A stretch of DNA of 64,000 nt, taken from positions 308,815 to 372,814 of the forward strand of contig SJOL01006421.1 of NCBI GenBank assembly GCA_004794785.1, written 5' to 3'. Shown here piece after piece: positions 49,972 through 60,239 of this stretch (position 1 is its first letter; every line of letters starts with the position of its first letter). The notes under the pieces were generated by a model that was not told the DNA's origin, searched no databases, and saw only the letters and a list, made by a program, of their open reading frames with translations. The translations under genes were made by a program, and so were the position numbers. This DNA is from Opisthorchis felineus. Its lineage: Eukaryota > Platyhelminthes > Trematoda > Opisthorchiida > Opisthorchiidae.

Positions 49972-50234
49972 AGTAAGAGTATGCATCCGGAACAGTATGA
50001 CGTCCCGTTCGTTGATGAAGACGAAGACGATGACGATCTGGACGATGATGACATAGATGGTTATGATGCTCTCAGCGATTTTGACGATGAGGATGACCTT
50101 AGCCAAAGCCGGAACTCAGCTCGACATAATCTTGGTGCAACTTTAGACGATCTCGGTGAAAATGATGACTTCAGACGCCAACGATCAATCAGCGAAGGGA
50201 GTGCGAATCAGTTGGAGCCTGGGGATGACAACCG
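49972..50234 (+). CDS. Internal exon of an unidentified, strongly acidic protein
   Basis: After acceptor CAATACTTGCACTAG the frame reads KSMHPEQYDVPFVDEDEDDD D, then LDDDDIDGYDALSDFDDEDD L, then RRQRSISEGSANQLEPGDD. It ends at AACCG|GTGAGT with two bases carried over. More than a third of the residues are Asp or Glu, and a basophilic phosphorylation-like RRQRS/RRxS site follows the acidic run. The acceptor is approximate, since the open frame extends upstream to 49939. I do not recognise the protein. An acidic, probably disordered linker in a large intracellular protein is inferred. CR1-like LINE fragments lie on both sides. Confidence 0.55.
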
Positions 50235-50265
50235 GTGAGTAACATTTTTAGGTAGTCCATTACTC

Positions 50266-50295
50266 CGTGAATTAACCCGCGCGGGTTAATTCACG
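50266..50295. repeat. Perfect 30-bp palindrome
   Basis: The 15-base half CGTGAATTAACCCGC is followed immediately by its exact reverse complement, with no spacer. It starts 31 bases after the donor of the acidic exon. Confidence 0.95.
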
Positions 50296-50536
50296 ATACT
50301 CTTTGCCGCATGTAGACAGTGGTTTTCGTAAGACAAGAAGGATAGACACCTATTTTGTGAGGGTACTCCAGAGGGGTTTCGTCGTTTTTGGGCCATGGGT
50401 CCTAGACTTGTGCAGCATGTTCCAGACATGGCCTGCAGGGATACGGTCATATTAAGTGGGTCCGATGCCAGTTGCTGTGGATTTCCAATAACAGCAGCTC
50501 TCGAGTACTGCCGTGAACATCCGAAGTTCTGCTGTA

Positions 50537-50722
50537 CCGTTAATCTGTAACACCCTTTCGTTGCCTAGCTGCCATGCCACCCGAAGGAAGCACGAGGGCT
50601 GGGATACTGCCAGGTTGTCCAAGCCCAGACAGGGGAAGTCGAGAGGCAGAGGTCTAGTTCGAACCACGGACCTTCCGGTCAATAAATTCGCGCTCTTACC
50701 ACTGGGCCATCTCCCCATCTCT
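50537..50722 (-). mobile_element. tRNA-derived SINE, copy 1 (full length)
   Basis: Read on the minus strand it begins GGAGATGGCCCAGTGGTAAG (A-box-like), then has GGTTCGAACTA (B box). A body follows that includes CTCTGCCTCTCGACTTCCCC, GGCTTGG.CAACCTGGCAGTA, CCCTCGTGCTTCCTTCGGGT, GGCATGGCAGCTAGG, and GAAAGGGTGTTACAG at the 3' end. It is about 95% like the 62.05 kb copy by eye. Confidence 0.8.
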
Positions 50723-50829
50723 GCTGTACCAGCACACCTCGACTTTCCGCGGGGCATTGCGTAAAATCTGGTCATCCAGAACTTTTGTGGGACTCCCGTC
50801 TAGTGGACAACACCGCAGTTAAGTGAAGT

Positions 50830-51290
50830 TTTGTCTGCCAGTTGTCTAGATCACCTTGCACTGAGTCTCCTAATTTGTAACAACGCTTCTCCAGGTATTC
50901 ATGCCGGAGAAGCAGATTACGCGCTCCGTCTTTGATGAAAATGGTAAATACCTAGCTCAGGTGATTAATCTTTTGGTGCTCCGAAATGTGAACGGATGTG
51001 CAATTACGGAAGTTATACAAAGCAAAAACGTAGTATGTGATTTCCCTGGGAGTCTACAACCCAGCAAAATAAAGGGTATGCAGTCCTGTAGCTCTGGACT
51101 TGCTGCACAGGATCAGTTGGTTCACACGTTCCAATGCTTTATAGAAGTCCAGATACATGACATCGACGCCATTTTACTAGTCAGCCATCCTGATTCATTC
51201 GTTCCAGACAATGAAATCAGGTGCGTGAATGCTGCTGGCGAAATCCACATTGCTATACATCGTGTTTCCATCTCTCCCTGACGCGACCGG
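50830..51290 (-). mobile_element. CR1-like LINE RT fragment (decayed)
   Basis: On the minus strand GVDVMYLDFYKALERV at about 51175-51125 is the RT block-A motif ('VDVIYLDF.KAFDRV'). Downstream frames read ATGLHTLYFAGL and then, after breaks, KDGARNLLLRHEYLEKRC, placed roughly where later RT blocks would be but not clearly matched. Stops and frameshifts are frequent. Confidence 0.55.
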
Positions 51291-52182
51291 AAGCTTTGTG
51301 GTTCAGATCGACTCTGGCTTCTCGATCGCTCCTGTGTAGACGCGGGCAATTTGGCGGCATATCGTCACTCGTGTCCTTCAAGTTGCGTAGTAGCTGTGTA
51401 TCCAAAAGTTGTCATAACTGAACGACTGCTTATTATTGTGGCGTCAATTTCAAGGTAACTGTTCTCTCGTATCGCAAGGATATTCATTCATGATAGTTCC
51501 GCTGCGATATTTATTGTGGTCAGCCGTAGTGCTGCTTGATAGGCGGGAATATCCGTCATTGTGAGTCATTGGAATTTTGATGAAAGCCTCAACAAACGCT
51601 ATCTGCTTCGTCGTTCTTGTGGCTCATCCAGTGGGCCTAGTTGCCGTTTACAAAAAACATCCATATGCTCTTTATGTATTGGTGCAGACTGAAGAGGATG
51701 TTATCTGAGCTTTCCGGGTATAGTTAATGTGTTTGTACAGCAGCATATAATTTCTGGTGGGCCGCACACATTGGTTGTTGGTGTTGCTGTTTTCCCTGAC
51801 CAAGCAGTTGTGTGCAGTAATTGGGAAATACTCTAACTATCCCATTTGTCTTTGCTTCGAGAGCAAGTGAAATCTACTAGTCCATGTTATGGCAAAGTAA
51901 CCACCTGTTCGGCTTTGGACGAATGATCTCAGGTGTGCGACCCTGGTATGTGCTATTTTCCAAGCTTTCCGCTGAGTATCTCACTTCAGCAGATATGCAC
52001 TAAGTGGTGTCGAGTACCTCGGAGTGTACGAATCCCATGGGCCAACAGGGTTTTTAAGGGTGGTGGTATTCCCTAAGTATACGTGTTTGCTGTTTGTTCT
52101 CGTTTGGGTTGTGTATATCACACACCAGAATACCAGTACAACATGGTTGCTGTGACCAATAGGAGGGCCGACTAACATCTTA

Positions 52183-52285
52183 ACTGCTCCTGTCTAGGCT
52201 TGGGCAACCTAGCTATCTCAGCCCTCGTGCCCCCCTCAGGCAGCACGGTAGCTAGGCATCGAAATGTGTTACAGATGGACGATTA
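52183..52285 (+). mobile_element. tRNA-derived SINE, copy 2 (5'-truncated)
   Basis: It starts CTGCTCCTGTCTAGGCTTGG and has GCAACCTAGCTATCTCAGCC, CTCGTGC and GCTAGGCATCGAAATGTGTT ACAG. It matches the 3' body of the SINE only; the tRNA-like head is absent. Confidence 0.7.
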
Positions 52286-52389
52286 TTCCTATTATTTGTT
52301 GACATATTTCATCGAGTATCGTTTGTGAGAATAAGGCCGAGAGCTGATGAGTTGTCGCCATTCCAGATTATCATAAATTATTTAGGGCT

Positions 52390-52860
52390 CGAAGGAGTTT
52401 ATTCAGCGCACTAGTAAAGTGATTGGGCAAGTTTTTTGGTAATATCGGTGATTTGAATAACGACTGGAAAAAGGTGAAATAAGCCATGCAGCTTTTGAGA
52501 CCGCTTGCACATTCTAATGAACACCCGATCCGGTCACGATCAGCAGCACTGGATTATGCCAGGAGACAAACGACTGTGTTGGCCAGAGCTGATCCCTCAA
52601 ATGCCGGATAACGAAAAGCCTAAGGATCGATTGTGAATAGACTGTGAAGACCAGAGAAACGGACAAAGCACTCGCGGCTGGAAGCAATCGCACCCTCTTC
52701 TAGGTTATCCGATCCACTGGTCCGCGGAGTTTGGGTGTTAGTGAAACAGTCTCCGAAAAGGATGGGACCTCAATCCATTCACAGAAACTTGATGGACTGA
52801 ACACTGGAGAACAGCGCAGCTGGCCCCCATCAGCTCAATTTCTGGAAGGATCATATGGTA
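52390..52860 (+). mobile_element. RTE-like LINE, region before RT (decayed)
   Basis: The + strand reads NIGDLNNDWKKVK, later TVLARADPSNA, and near 52735-52850 PGVSETVSEKDGTSIHSQ followed by WPPSAQFLE. These match the linker of RTE-like flatworm LINEs ('GVSETI.E.DGT.I.....RL..W.EHF...F.WP'). It is interrupted by stops and by the SINE that follows. Confidence 0.55.
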
Positions 52861-52947
52861 CCGAATGAAACCGGCGCGTTTACTCTGGAGTGTGGAACAT
52901 TAGTAGTACTGGTAATAGTAGTAACAACTGATAATAATTCTTAAATC

Positions 52948-53095
52948 GTAGCACTATTTCGGTGCCTAGCTGTCGTGCTGCCCGAAGGAAGCACGGAGCT
53001 GAGATGATGCACGTTGCCTAAGCCTAGACGGAAGCAGTCGAGATGCAGAGGTTGGGTTCGAACCACGGACCTTGTGGTCAATAAGTTCGCCCCTT
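52948..53095 (-). mobile_element. tRNA-derived SINE, copy 3
   Basis: The minus-strand body has GTCCGTGGTTCGAACCCAAC (B box), CTCTGCATCTCGACTGCTTC, GGCTTAGGCAACGTGC, CGTGCTTCCTTCGGGCAGCA and GACAGCTAGGCACCGAAATA. The A-box end is eroded. It sits between two RTE-like LINE pieces and so probably inserted into that element. Confidence 0.7.
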
Positions 53096-53129
53096 AATAT
53101 CGAGCTCTGGAGTGTGAAAAGAATATGCA

Positions 53130-53360
53130 CAGAATGGAACGCCTCGACAGTGACTTATACTTTCAAAAAGGGTGCAAGAACATCGTGCAAAATCCACTGA
53201 GTCACCAGCCTAGTGGCCATGGCTTCCAAGATACTCTCTGGCATTATCTTACAGGTTGCTCCTACAGCTGATTGTGAGCTAATTGGGCACATCCCCAAAC
53301 ATGTGTCACTTGATGTGTGAGTACTTAGGCCAGCAAGCGGCTCTGACGTCTCCACTGGAT
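53130..53360 (+). mobile_element. RTE-like LINE, start of RT domain (decayed)
   Basis: The + strand reads STVTYTFKKGARTSCKIH, a stop, then VTSLVAMASKILSGIIL. This matches RT block 0/1 ('.VPIFKKG.R..C.NYRGISL..IASK.L..IIL'). It continues the LINE remnant at 52390-52860 across the SINE. Confidence 0.6.
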
Positions 53361-53462
53361 ACTCTTTCGATTGAAATCTGCTGCATTTCCATAGCCCGAA
53401 TGCAAGTCCCCCTGCACAGTTTATGAGCCTACGGCACCCTCCCTAACTTGTAATTATTACAG

Positions 53463-53560
53463 ACGTTGGGTGCTCCTGCAACTACTGCAGTGGGTACAGC
53501 CAGTGTTGGTATAGCCCGAAGTTTGCGTGTTGAGTCTACATCACCCGACGAGTTACTTGT
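53463..53560 (+). CDS. Possible exon of an unidentified gene
   Basis: Acceptor TAATTATTACAG, phase 0. It encodes TLGAPATTAVGTASVGIARS and LRVESTSPDELLVK. A weak donor A|GTACTT near 53561 gives a phase that fits the next candidate exon (one base plus two). The sequence is not like the LINE around it. It may belong to the same + strand gene as the acidic exon. No family is recognised. Confidence 0.3.
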
Positions 53561-53651
53561 AAAAAGTACTTTCCAACTATCCACTTCCATAAAAACTCGT
53601 ACTGGTCGAACTACTGAACGCTGTTTGTTTTTCGTTTTCATTTATGTTCAA

Positions 53652-53800
53652 GGTGGCTGAGTAGGTAAGGCGCGAACTTACTAACTAGGAGGTCCATGGT
53701 TCGAAACCAACCTCTGCACTTCGACTGCTCCTCTCTAGGCTTGGCAACCTAGCATTACCTCAGCCCTCGTGCTTCCTGGTTGCATAGCAGCTAATCACTG
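53652..53800 (+). mobile_element. tRNA-derived SINE, copy 4 (diverged)
   Basis: It begins GTGGCTGAGTAGGTAAGGCG (an almost ideal A box) and carries GGTTCGAAACC (B box), CTAGGCTTGGCAACCTAG, CCTCAGCCCTCGTGCTTCCT and CATAGCAGCTAATCACTGAG. It is the most diverged of the copies. Confidence 0.75.
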
Positions 53801-54025
53801 AGAAGGCGCTGCAGCTGATCCATTTGTGCACCGAATGACTGTTGCTCTGGTTCATCAAAGGGCACCTGTCGAGAAGGTTCAGATGCCATCATAATGATAA
53901 TAATAGATTTCAGTGCACGAGTAGGACACCTCAATAAATAAGCACTTGGTGGTATGTTTAGTCTGAACGCAAAATGCAACGATAACGGTCTTTTGTAACT
54001 TTTTGCTGATCACCGGTTGCCTCAG

Positions 54026-54205
54026 CTGTATTGGGTTTAGACGCATTGGGAGCCGCTTTGCTACTTGACGTTTCTCTGCTGCCGAGCTACCTTCGAGCTG
54101 ATTTGACCACACTGCTATCAGTTACCGATGGCACGGTTCAGTCCATGATTGATTCCCTATCCTTTTGGAGTACACAGGCTGGTTCAGATCGCGCTCTCCT
54201 ACAGT
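54026..54205 (+). CDS. Possible exon of an unidentified gene
   Basis: After acceptor CCGGTTGCCTCAG the frame reads VLGLDALGAALLLDVSLLPS, YLRADLTTLLSVTDGTVQSM and IDSLSFWSTQAGSDRALLQC. It looks like helical, leucine-rich protein and is unlike any LINE block. No strong donor is visible before the stop near 54214, so the right boundary is open. The two leading bases suit the phase of the candidate exon at 53463. No family is recognised. Confidence 0.35.
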
Positions 54206-54229
54206 GCAGAGTTTAATTGAATTTTCCCG

Positions 54230-54480
54230 ACAAACCCGAGAGACAAGCCATTCAGCAATAGAAAGGCGTTATGAGCCACAAGTTAAGGGAACATACCGAA
54301 GCATACTGTGTAATGCATTACAAGCGGCCTCCTCAGAAGACATCGACCATAACTGGAATGAGACATCTTATCTGTTAATGAAAATTGGGGCCGATCGATG
54401 GTTATATCTATTTTCAAAGAAGGTACCCGGTGCGACTGTTCCGACCGTAGGGATACAAGTCTTATACCCGTCGTAACACG
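54230..54480 (+). mobile_element. Possible RTE-like LINE region before RT
   Basis: The + strand reads ERRYEPQVKGTYRSILCNAL QAASSEDIDHNWNETSYLLM. The 'L.....ID..W......L' pattern is typical of the segment before RT in RTE-like LINEs and parallels NIGDLNNDWKKVK at 52.45 kb. It is a probable 5' part of the copy ending at 55.7 kb. Confidence 0.35.
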
Positions 54481-54492
54481 GCTACTGGCTTC

Positions 54493-54550
54493 CTTTATAC
54501 CATATATTATATATTTCATTATATTATATCATTATATATTATATATTATG
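54493..54550. repeat. AT-rich imperfect TATATTA repeat
   Basis: A run of about 58 bases is almost entirely A and T, with repeated TATATTATAT units. Confidence 0.9.
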
Positions 54551-55069
54551 GTGCCTAACTTAGACGCGTGAGACGTAATTCTGAGAGCCGTATTTTGACC
54601 TGGTAAGGAGCGCACTGGCCACATTTTTACACTGTCAACTTCTTGAACGGCGCCACGCAACTCCGAACGGCGATGACCGTTTTCCTATACTCTAAGGAAC
54701 CCTCTGACACTATGAATAGGTTAGATCTAAATATCCTTAGCCAGGGGTTTGCCTTTTGTTTTCACGTCGTCGGTCGGTCTAGAGTGTACCATGCTCTAAA
54801 AGCATCGCACCTAGCGAATTTTTTTCAGAGTTGTCTCCTCCCCTTTCACTTTTGTCATCGCTTTGTCATGGAGCGCACACTCCGAAAGAGGTATTAAAAT
54901 CACGTCTAGAGAGCGTTCACATGGAATTAACTTATGCGGATAAAATGGAAAAAATAATCGTTCATCTATAACCCTTTCGGGAGGACTATTCAAACGAGAA
55001 TAGTTCGAGTGAAAACTACAACCCCTGCAACTACCTATGACTGCTCTAAGTACAATTTCAGAAGTAATC

Positions 55070-55720
55070 CCTTGTCTCGGCATGCGTCTTGTACCTCCAA
55101 ATTGGAAAGTATTGATTCAGAATCTCGAGTCCCCCTGTGTCCCTCTAAAACTTAAAGTTGAGGGAGTTGGATTTGTTGATCAAATTACTTGTCTGAACAG
55201 CGGCGTATGCAATGAATGTATTGTGTTTGAGGTAGTCTGCGCATGCGTTATCAAGGCGCGAACAACATTTTCGGACTTGTTCGCTTATGGCGTCAGAAAC
55301 GCATTCCACCAAAACTGAAGAGTCATGTACACAAGGAAACTGTAAGAGCAGTCTTACTCGGTGGTTGTGAAGCCTCGCTCTTCCGATCCGAGGACGTAGA
55401 CGGATTCAAACGTCCGACCGACGATGCCTTCACCGTATAGTAAGTGGGTACTTGGGGATTAAGCTTACTCACTATCCTAGCGAGTAAAACTCATCATATT
55501 GGTTGGGACATGTACGCACGCCCAAACGCCGTCTACAATGAACCTTACAGGCGAAACACTCGTGAGGGACATGCTATGGCTTGGGAACACGATATGAAAG
55601 TGGCTTATATCAAACAGAATACCATAGGGTCTTCGCGCCTTTCTTGTTTCGGTCCACTTGGTTCCCCTTACTCCTCCCTACAGGAAATAGCGTGTAACTG
55701 ACCCCAGTGTCGAGCATGCT
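55070..55720 (+). mobile_element. RTE-like LINE, RT thumb and C-terminal region (decayed)
   Basis: In successive frames the + strand reads GMRLVPPNWKVLIQNL, VVCACVIKARTTFSDL, then HVHKETVRAVLLGGCEASLF RSEDV, THHIGWDMYARPNAVY, and GHAMAWEHDMKV with IGSSRLSCFGPLG. Each block lines up with the intact copy at 8.0-8.9 kb (GMRFTPAKCKVLLQDW, GKARAAFTNL, GSEAWPLRAEDI, LRWLGHVLHMPEDRLP, RLPGWGP). Stops and frame changes show long decay. Confidence 0.75.
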
Positions 55721-55729
55721 GTCATTTCC

Positions 55730-56990
55730 TGCTTGGTTAAAGTTTCTATTGTATGATAGGCCTAAGGTGCTTTGGGTCAATCCCACCATTTGTGTTTTCG
55801 AAGTGATGCCCATATGCGTTCACTCTGTTTTTGTTCTATGGGGTAGGTACCTCATTGTTGGTCGTTTTTCCTAAGGGCTAGATTGTCACTCTTTTTACTA
55901 TTTAATGGAGAATTTCTCATGATTGTACGACAGTTGAGTTGTACTGCTTTCGATGATGAGGTTATGCAAAAAATGTTTTATACGCTGTTCTTCGAGAAGA
56001 GTCATGCACTATACAATTGCGTCTCGGAAGGCCGCGAAGGGCCTGTGAGCGGGGAATTAATGACCAGTGATCGGCTGTGCCGCTACCGGTATGATAGCCG
56101 CTGAGATTTGCTGAGACATTGGCTGTGATAAATTGAACCCCCCCACCCATCTATACCAGCCAATGTTCTGGACCGCCCTCTACAAATCACGAAATTTTCG
56201 GTAGCGCTTAGCCACCCACAATCGCAACTTTTTCAAGTCCATTAAGGAATTTCTGGTGTCGGTGTGCGTTAGTTAACCTGGGTTATCCAAGTAGTTGTGG
56301 TGAAAGGAATAGGAGGAAGAGCCTACTTAATTCAATCTTGTCAGTTAAGGTACTCGACTAGTTGGTAACCTAACCAGCCGAATGTGGTAATCCGGCACGA
56401 TTAGTATACCGTTCCAATGACTGGAGTACGAAATAAACTGGAAGGAAAGGTAGAAGGAACAACTACAGGACGCTAGAGGCATGTACAGATATAAACATGT
56501 GATACGCCAGTATCACACGAGCGGGAAAATCAAATAGTGAAAATATTCTTAATTCAAGCGAGTCCATACGGTACGCTGACAGCGAAACGTGGTCACCCGA
56601 CTATACTTCATGCAACCATAGTGCTTTCCTTGTGGACGTGCTATTCCATTCGCAGCTACTAATTATGCCTTGGTTTACCGAAAATAGTTTAATTTTTGTC
56701 CAGTTTCATATCTGTCTGTCTGTGCTGTCTGAACAACTTCCAGTGGGAGCACTTGGGCGTACCTACAAACCAACGTTCACGTGTATTATTTAGCGAGACG
56801 CTCATATAGCGGGTCATCCTCCCATTTGAGCAATGTACTGCGAACGACGTAATCAGATACGAATGTGATATAACCTTGGTTGCACAGTATCGTTAAAAAT
56901 GATTACTTTCGTACATACAGACTTACATTGCTGTCGTGTGTAGCTTCTTGAAATTCAACACGAACTCTCTAGGTGGTTGAAGATTCACTC
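55730..56990. other. Non-genic stretch
   Basis: Only short open frames, with no recognisable domain or splice-bounded exon. Confidence 0.35.
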
Positions 56991-56999
56991 AGACGGCGT

Positions 57000-58860
57000 C
57001 ACCGGCTGTCCACGCTGCACAACTTTCTTGGGAAGTTTTGCATTTCCATTTTTACTACTCGTAAAAGTGGTTTGCAAAGGGAAGGAGGATCCATAGCCAG
57101 AAGATCCGTGTGAGTGATGAACGTCGAAGTGTTTGAAACCATGAAGCAAGCAGTGAAGCGTGAAAAATACCTACGAAAAATACGTACGAACGAAGCAGAG
57201 TACGAGTGAAGCACAAACGTAAGGTGCCATGCAAATTTGGCAGGTAGACGTTAACCCGAGTCTTAGAAATCTGAAGAATTGTAAGAACTTTGAGAAAGAA
57301 GGTGGAAAAGCATTAGAAAAAGGTGAACAATTTAGGCAAGAAAAAGAATTAAAATAGTTGTAGTCGGTAACGGTTTACTTTGTATGGAACACAGGTGGGT
57401 CGGGCGACTAAACTATATGGGTGAGATGGAGGCCAGCTCCGTGGAGCATTTTACCATTGTAGTAGCGGTGAACTAGGCAATGGGAGACCTTGGTTGAGTT
57501 GTGTAAAAGGCTCTGCATATTGTCGGTTATAGGAAGAACGTTGATAAGACGCGCAGTTTTTCGTAGAATGCTGTGTATAAGTGCACTTATGTAGAAAGAG
57601 CACCGCCCTAAATATCACTTCAGTCTTCCCTACTAGGACGGATCTGGGTGGGGTAAATATACACGAGAACGAAAAATGAAACTACCCTCCTTGAAGGCTT
57701 GGGTTTCAACTGATTTCACTTGTGAGAACCAACTGAGATTTTTTAGAAAAGGACTGACTGATAAGTGAGCATGTGGGGGTGCTTGAAGGATTGAAGGAAC
57801 GGAGATTGCAAGACAAGCATGTGTGGATTTGGTAGGGTTGGATGTAGTTACGCCGAGTGAGTCTCAGTCATGAATGTTTGTTGACTGGGCGCCCCATGTA
57901 CTTTTGACATGCACCCAGTTGCCACTAATGCGAGATGCGGGCGAATAAGCGGTAAAAATTTGGAGTTGGTATCGTCGGAAAAAGTGTGGATATGACCGGA
58001 AACCGAATTAAGAAGGTCGTTGACAAACAGAAAGGTTTTTTTTTTGGGGGGGGGGAATGGAATAAACTTTGGCACACCACTGACCTTGTGAGTCCAAACG
58101 AGTTTGGTATTCAGGTCATCATGTCATAACCAAACCAAAGCCTTCGGGACATCAAGGTATGTCAATTCGGTTTCACCAAACCAGTCCAGGGCAGATGACC
58201 ATACGTGATACATACGCAGCCTGTAGGTCCATGTGAGGGATCGCCCGCGAGATTGTTTTCCAGATCACGCAGTTTGGCTATGATCAGTTCCCGAACTTAG
58301 GACATAGTACGGATGATGGAGATAGGGTGGTAGTTATTGTCAGAAGACCCGTGCTTGGGAATGGGAGCAGGTGGGGACTTTCTCAAGCAGAAGGGACTGC
58401 GCCAGAAACGAGGAGACACATGATTGGAGTGAGTTCTGGAGCACAGAAACGGAGCGAAGTAGGAGAATGCTATCCGGATCAGGAGACTTAACAACAACCA
58501 TTGACGGAGAACCCTAGTTGAAATGGTGGGTAGTTGAAAATGGCTGGGAGCTGCAGTTGGGAGAGGGTCTGAATGGAAACAGTAGAATATGAGATAAAGC
58601 GTTTGGCGCATATTTCGGCCTTGTTTTGGAGAAACGATTTCAGGCTTTCATTGGAGTCTGGAATAAGAGGACAGGAGGGGAGACAACAGAAACTCCGAAA
58701 GCCGCTTTTTCAAGATTCCAAAAGCACGAACCTCCAGCAAGTATACTGGAAAGTAGATCGGCTTTGCAACCCACCAACATATTCTTGTCATTTCCAGTAC
58801 AGAAATTGCGGGGGATAAAAGTTCGGGTGGGATGAGGGGGATGGGCGAGGATGCCAGTGT
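57000..58860 (-). mobile_element. Jockey-like LINE, RT to 3' end (decayed copy B)
   Basis: Minus-strand blocks in order are NKAEICAKRFISYSTVSIQ (linker), SPPAPIPKHGSSDNNYHPIS I (RT 'PIPK.G...NYRPIS'), FLFVNDLLNSVSGHIHTFSD DTN (RT 'FVNDLL...FADDTN', Asp pair at about 57971-57976), LVYIYPTQIRPSREDSSDI (thumb '..QIRP.LEYCSHIW') and KCSTELASISPI. The 'PQGSVL' region is replaced by a T10G10 tract at 58036-58055. Many stops. Confidence 0.72.
58036..58055. repeat. T10G10 homopolymer pair
   Basis: Ten T followed directly by ten G, lying inside the Jockey-like RT. Confidence 0.95.
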
Positions 58861-59004
58861 TTATCTATTCGCTTTTCCTAACAAGACGCTTGATTAAGCC
58901 GTTTCGGGTATAGAAGACTTTCGGGTTTGGAAAAAGGAGCATTTTGTCTATCGTTTTAATTTTCCGATTCCCCAAGGATTCCTTTTACCTCATTTGTGCG
59001 ATAG

Positions 59005-59117
59005 AAACAACTCATCAAGTTGGACCGGACCTTATCGCACCTCAAGTGTTTTATGCTAATGATGCCTGCCGGACAGGGTTGCCGGGCGAATTTACCTCAA
59101 ATAGTCTGTGCTACCCG
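59005..59117 (+). CDS. Possible penultimate exon of an unidentified gene
   Basis: Acceptor CATTTGTGCGATAG and donor CCG|GTGAAT bound a frame reading TTHQVGPDLIAPQVFYANDA then CRTGLPGEFTSNSLCYP. It ends in phase 0, as the next exon requires. It lies between two separate Jockey-like LINE fragments. No family is recognised. Confidence 0.4.
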
Positions 59118-59305
59118 GTGAATAATTGGGATTGAAATAATTGTGCGATACCTAGTAATGGCAAATTCGAAGTCAATGACATGCGCATTCTTATTACAAG
59201 GGAACACTTAAGAGTTCGTTTGTCCTGGAGGACACGGCTGTCATAAGTATTCAGAGTAGACGGTAGCAATATGGAAGATCCTAACCACAAGGCAGCAATT
59301 TGCAG

Positions 59306-59512
59306 GATGTTTTTGTGACTTGTGGATTAAGTAGAAAAGGAAAACGTGTGATCAGAGCTACGGTGGATCAGCATAAATTGGCTTCACTAACAGGACGATA
59401 TCTCCACCAACATCAAAGTGCATTGGTACGGCAGCGAAGCATCAGTGTCAACACTGATGTTGCTGTCTTTGATGATGATGATGATGACGATGATCAAAGT
59501 GCATTGAGATGA
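59306..59512 (+). CDS. Possible terminal exon with poly-Asp C-terminus
   Basis: Acceptor GGCAGCAATTTGCAG, phase 0, 68 codons and stop TGA 59510-59512. It encodes DVFVTCGLSRKGKRVIRATV, DQHKLASLTGRYLHQHQSAL, then VRQRSISVNTDVAVF and eight consecutive Asp before QSALR. The basic RQRS site followed by an acidic run echoes the acidic exon at 49972-50234, so both may belong to one + strand gene. That is inference. The Asp run is encoded by a GAT-rich tract (59469-59494). Confidence 0.5.
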   Translation, partial: DVFVTCGLSRKGKRVIRATVDQHKLASLTGRYLHQHQSALVRQRSISVNTDVAVFDDDDDDDDQSALR

Positions 59513-59519
59513 ACATTGA

Positions 59520-60230
59520 TTGGATGTTTTTAATAGGTGGATATATGGATTGAAGTCATAGTAAAGGGGCTCAAATTAGAGATATTTTTGGAAAGGAGCC
59601 AAAGAAGGATCCGGTTTTTGCTCATCAGGCACTTCCCGGTTATTCTCAGCACTGCTGCTTTCGCTTCAATTATGCGCTTTCCGCTTCTACTCAGTTCTCC
59701 ATTTCTGTCTTCCTAGTGGCTCGCCTTGATACTTGCATGTCAGATTTCCAAGTTGTGGTTTGAATTGAGTCTTCTAAAGGTTGAGTATTTTCGCTGTGTA
59801 TCGATTCCCCTTGGGCTCTTCTCTCTAGTGATTACCAACGGCGGATTCGTCTTATAACCGGACCCCACCGCAAAAATTGTATCGGCCGTTTTAAAGTACA
59901 CAGCACCGCCTGGCTTGCTTATTCGGCGTACACTAATGCAGGGGTGGTAAGCCTAAAGGAAGACAAGTTGGGGGATTGTGGGATGGAGTCAGAGCCAATG
60001 GACGCTGTGTGGTTGGAAATGGGACGGCAAAGGGAGAGGGGACTTGTGGGGTCCAGAAGGGTTAAGTGCTGATGAATCAACCGCAACTGTTGAGCGAGAA
60101 GACCCTCGTGTCATACGTGACCAAACGCGCCTCAAAGTTCAGGCAAAGCAGTTCAATTCTACTAAAAGATCAAGCAAACGACCGGACGTAAGCAGCGTGT
60201 CACCAGGTCAGCTGTAGACCGTTGAAGCCT
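59520..60230. other. Stretch with no recognised gene
   Basis: Beyond the candidate terminal exon nothing is recognisable up to the linker of the next LINE copy. No AATAAA was noticed immediately downstream. Confidence 0.3.
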
Positions 60231-60239
60231 AAATCCGTA

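Noticed and set aside
50895..50943. Micro-exon continuing the acidic protein (good acceptor and donor, phases fit the exon at 53463)
   Set aside because: It lies inside the minus-strand CR1-like fragment, and its peptide (YSCRRSRLRAPSLMKM) is not convincing.
50901..51281. 126-codon + strand open frame
   Set aside because: It is the antisense of a CR1-like RT fragment carrying VDVMYLDFYKALERV.
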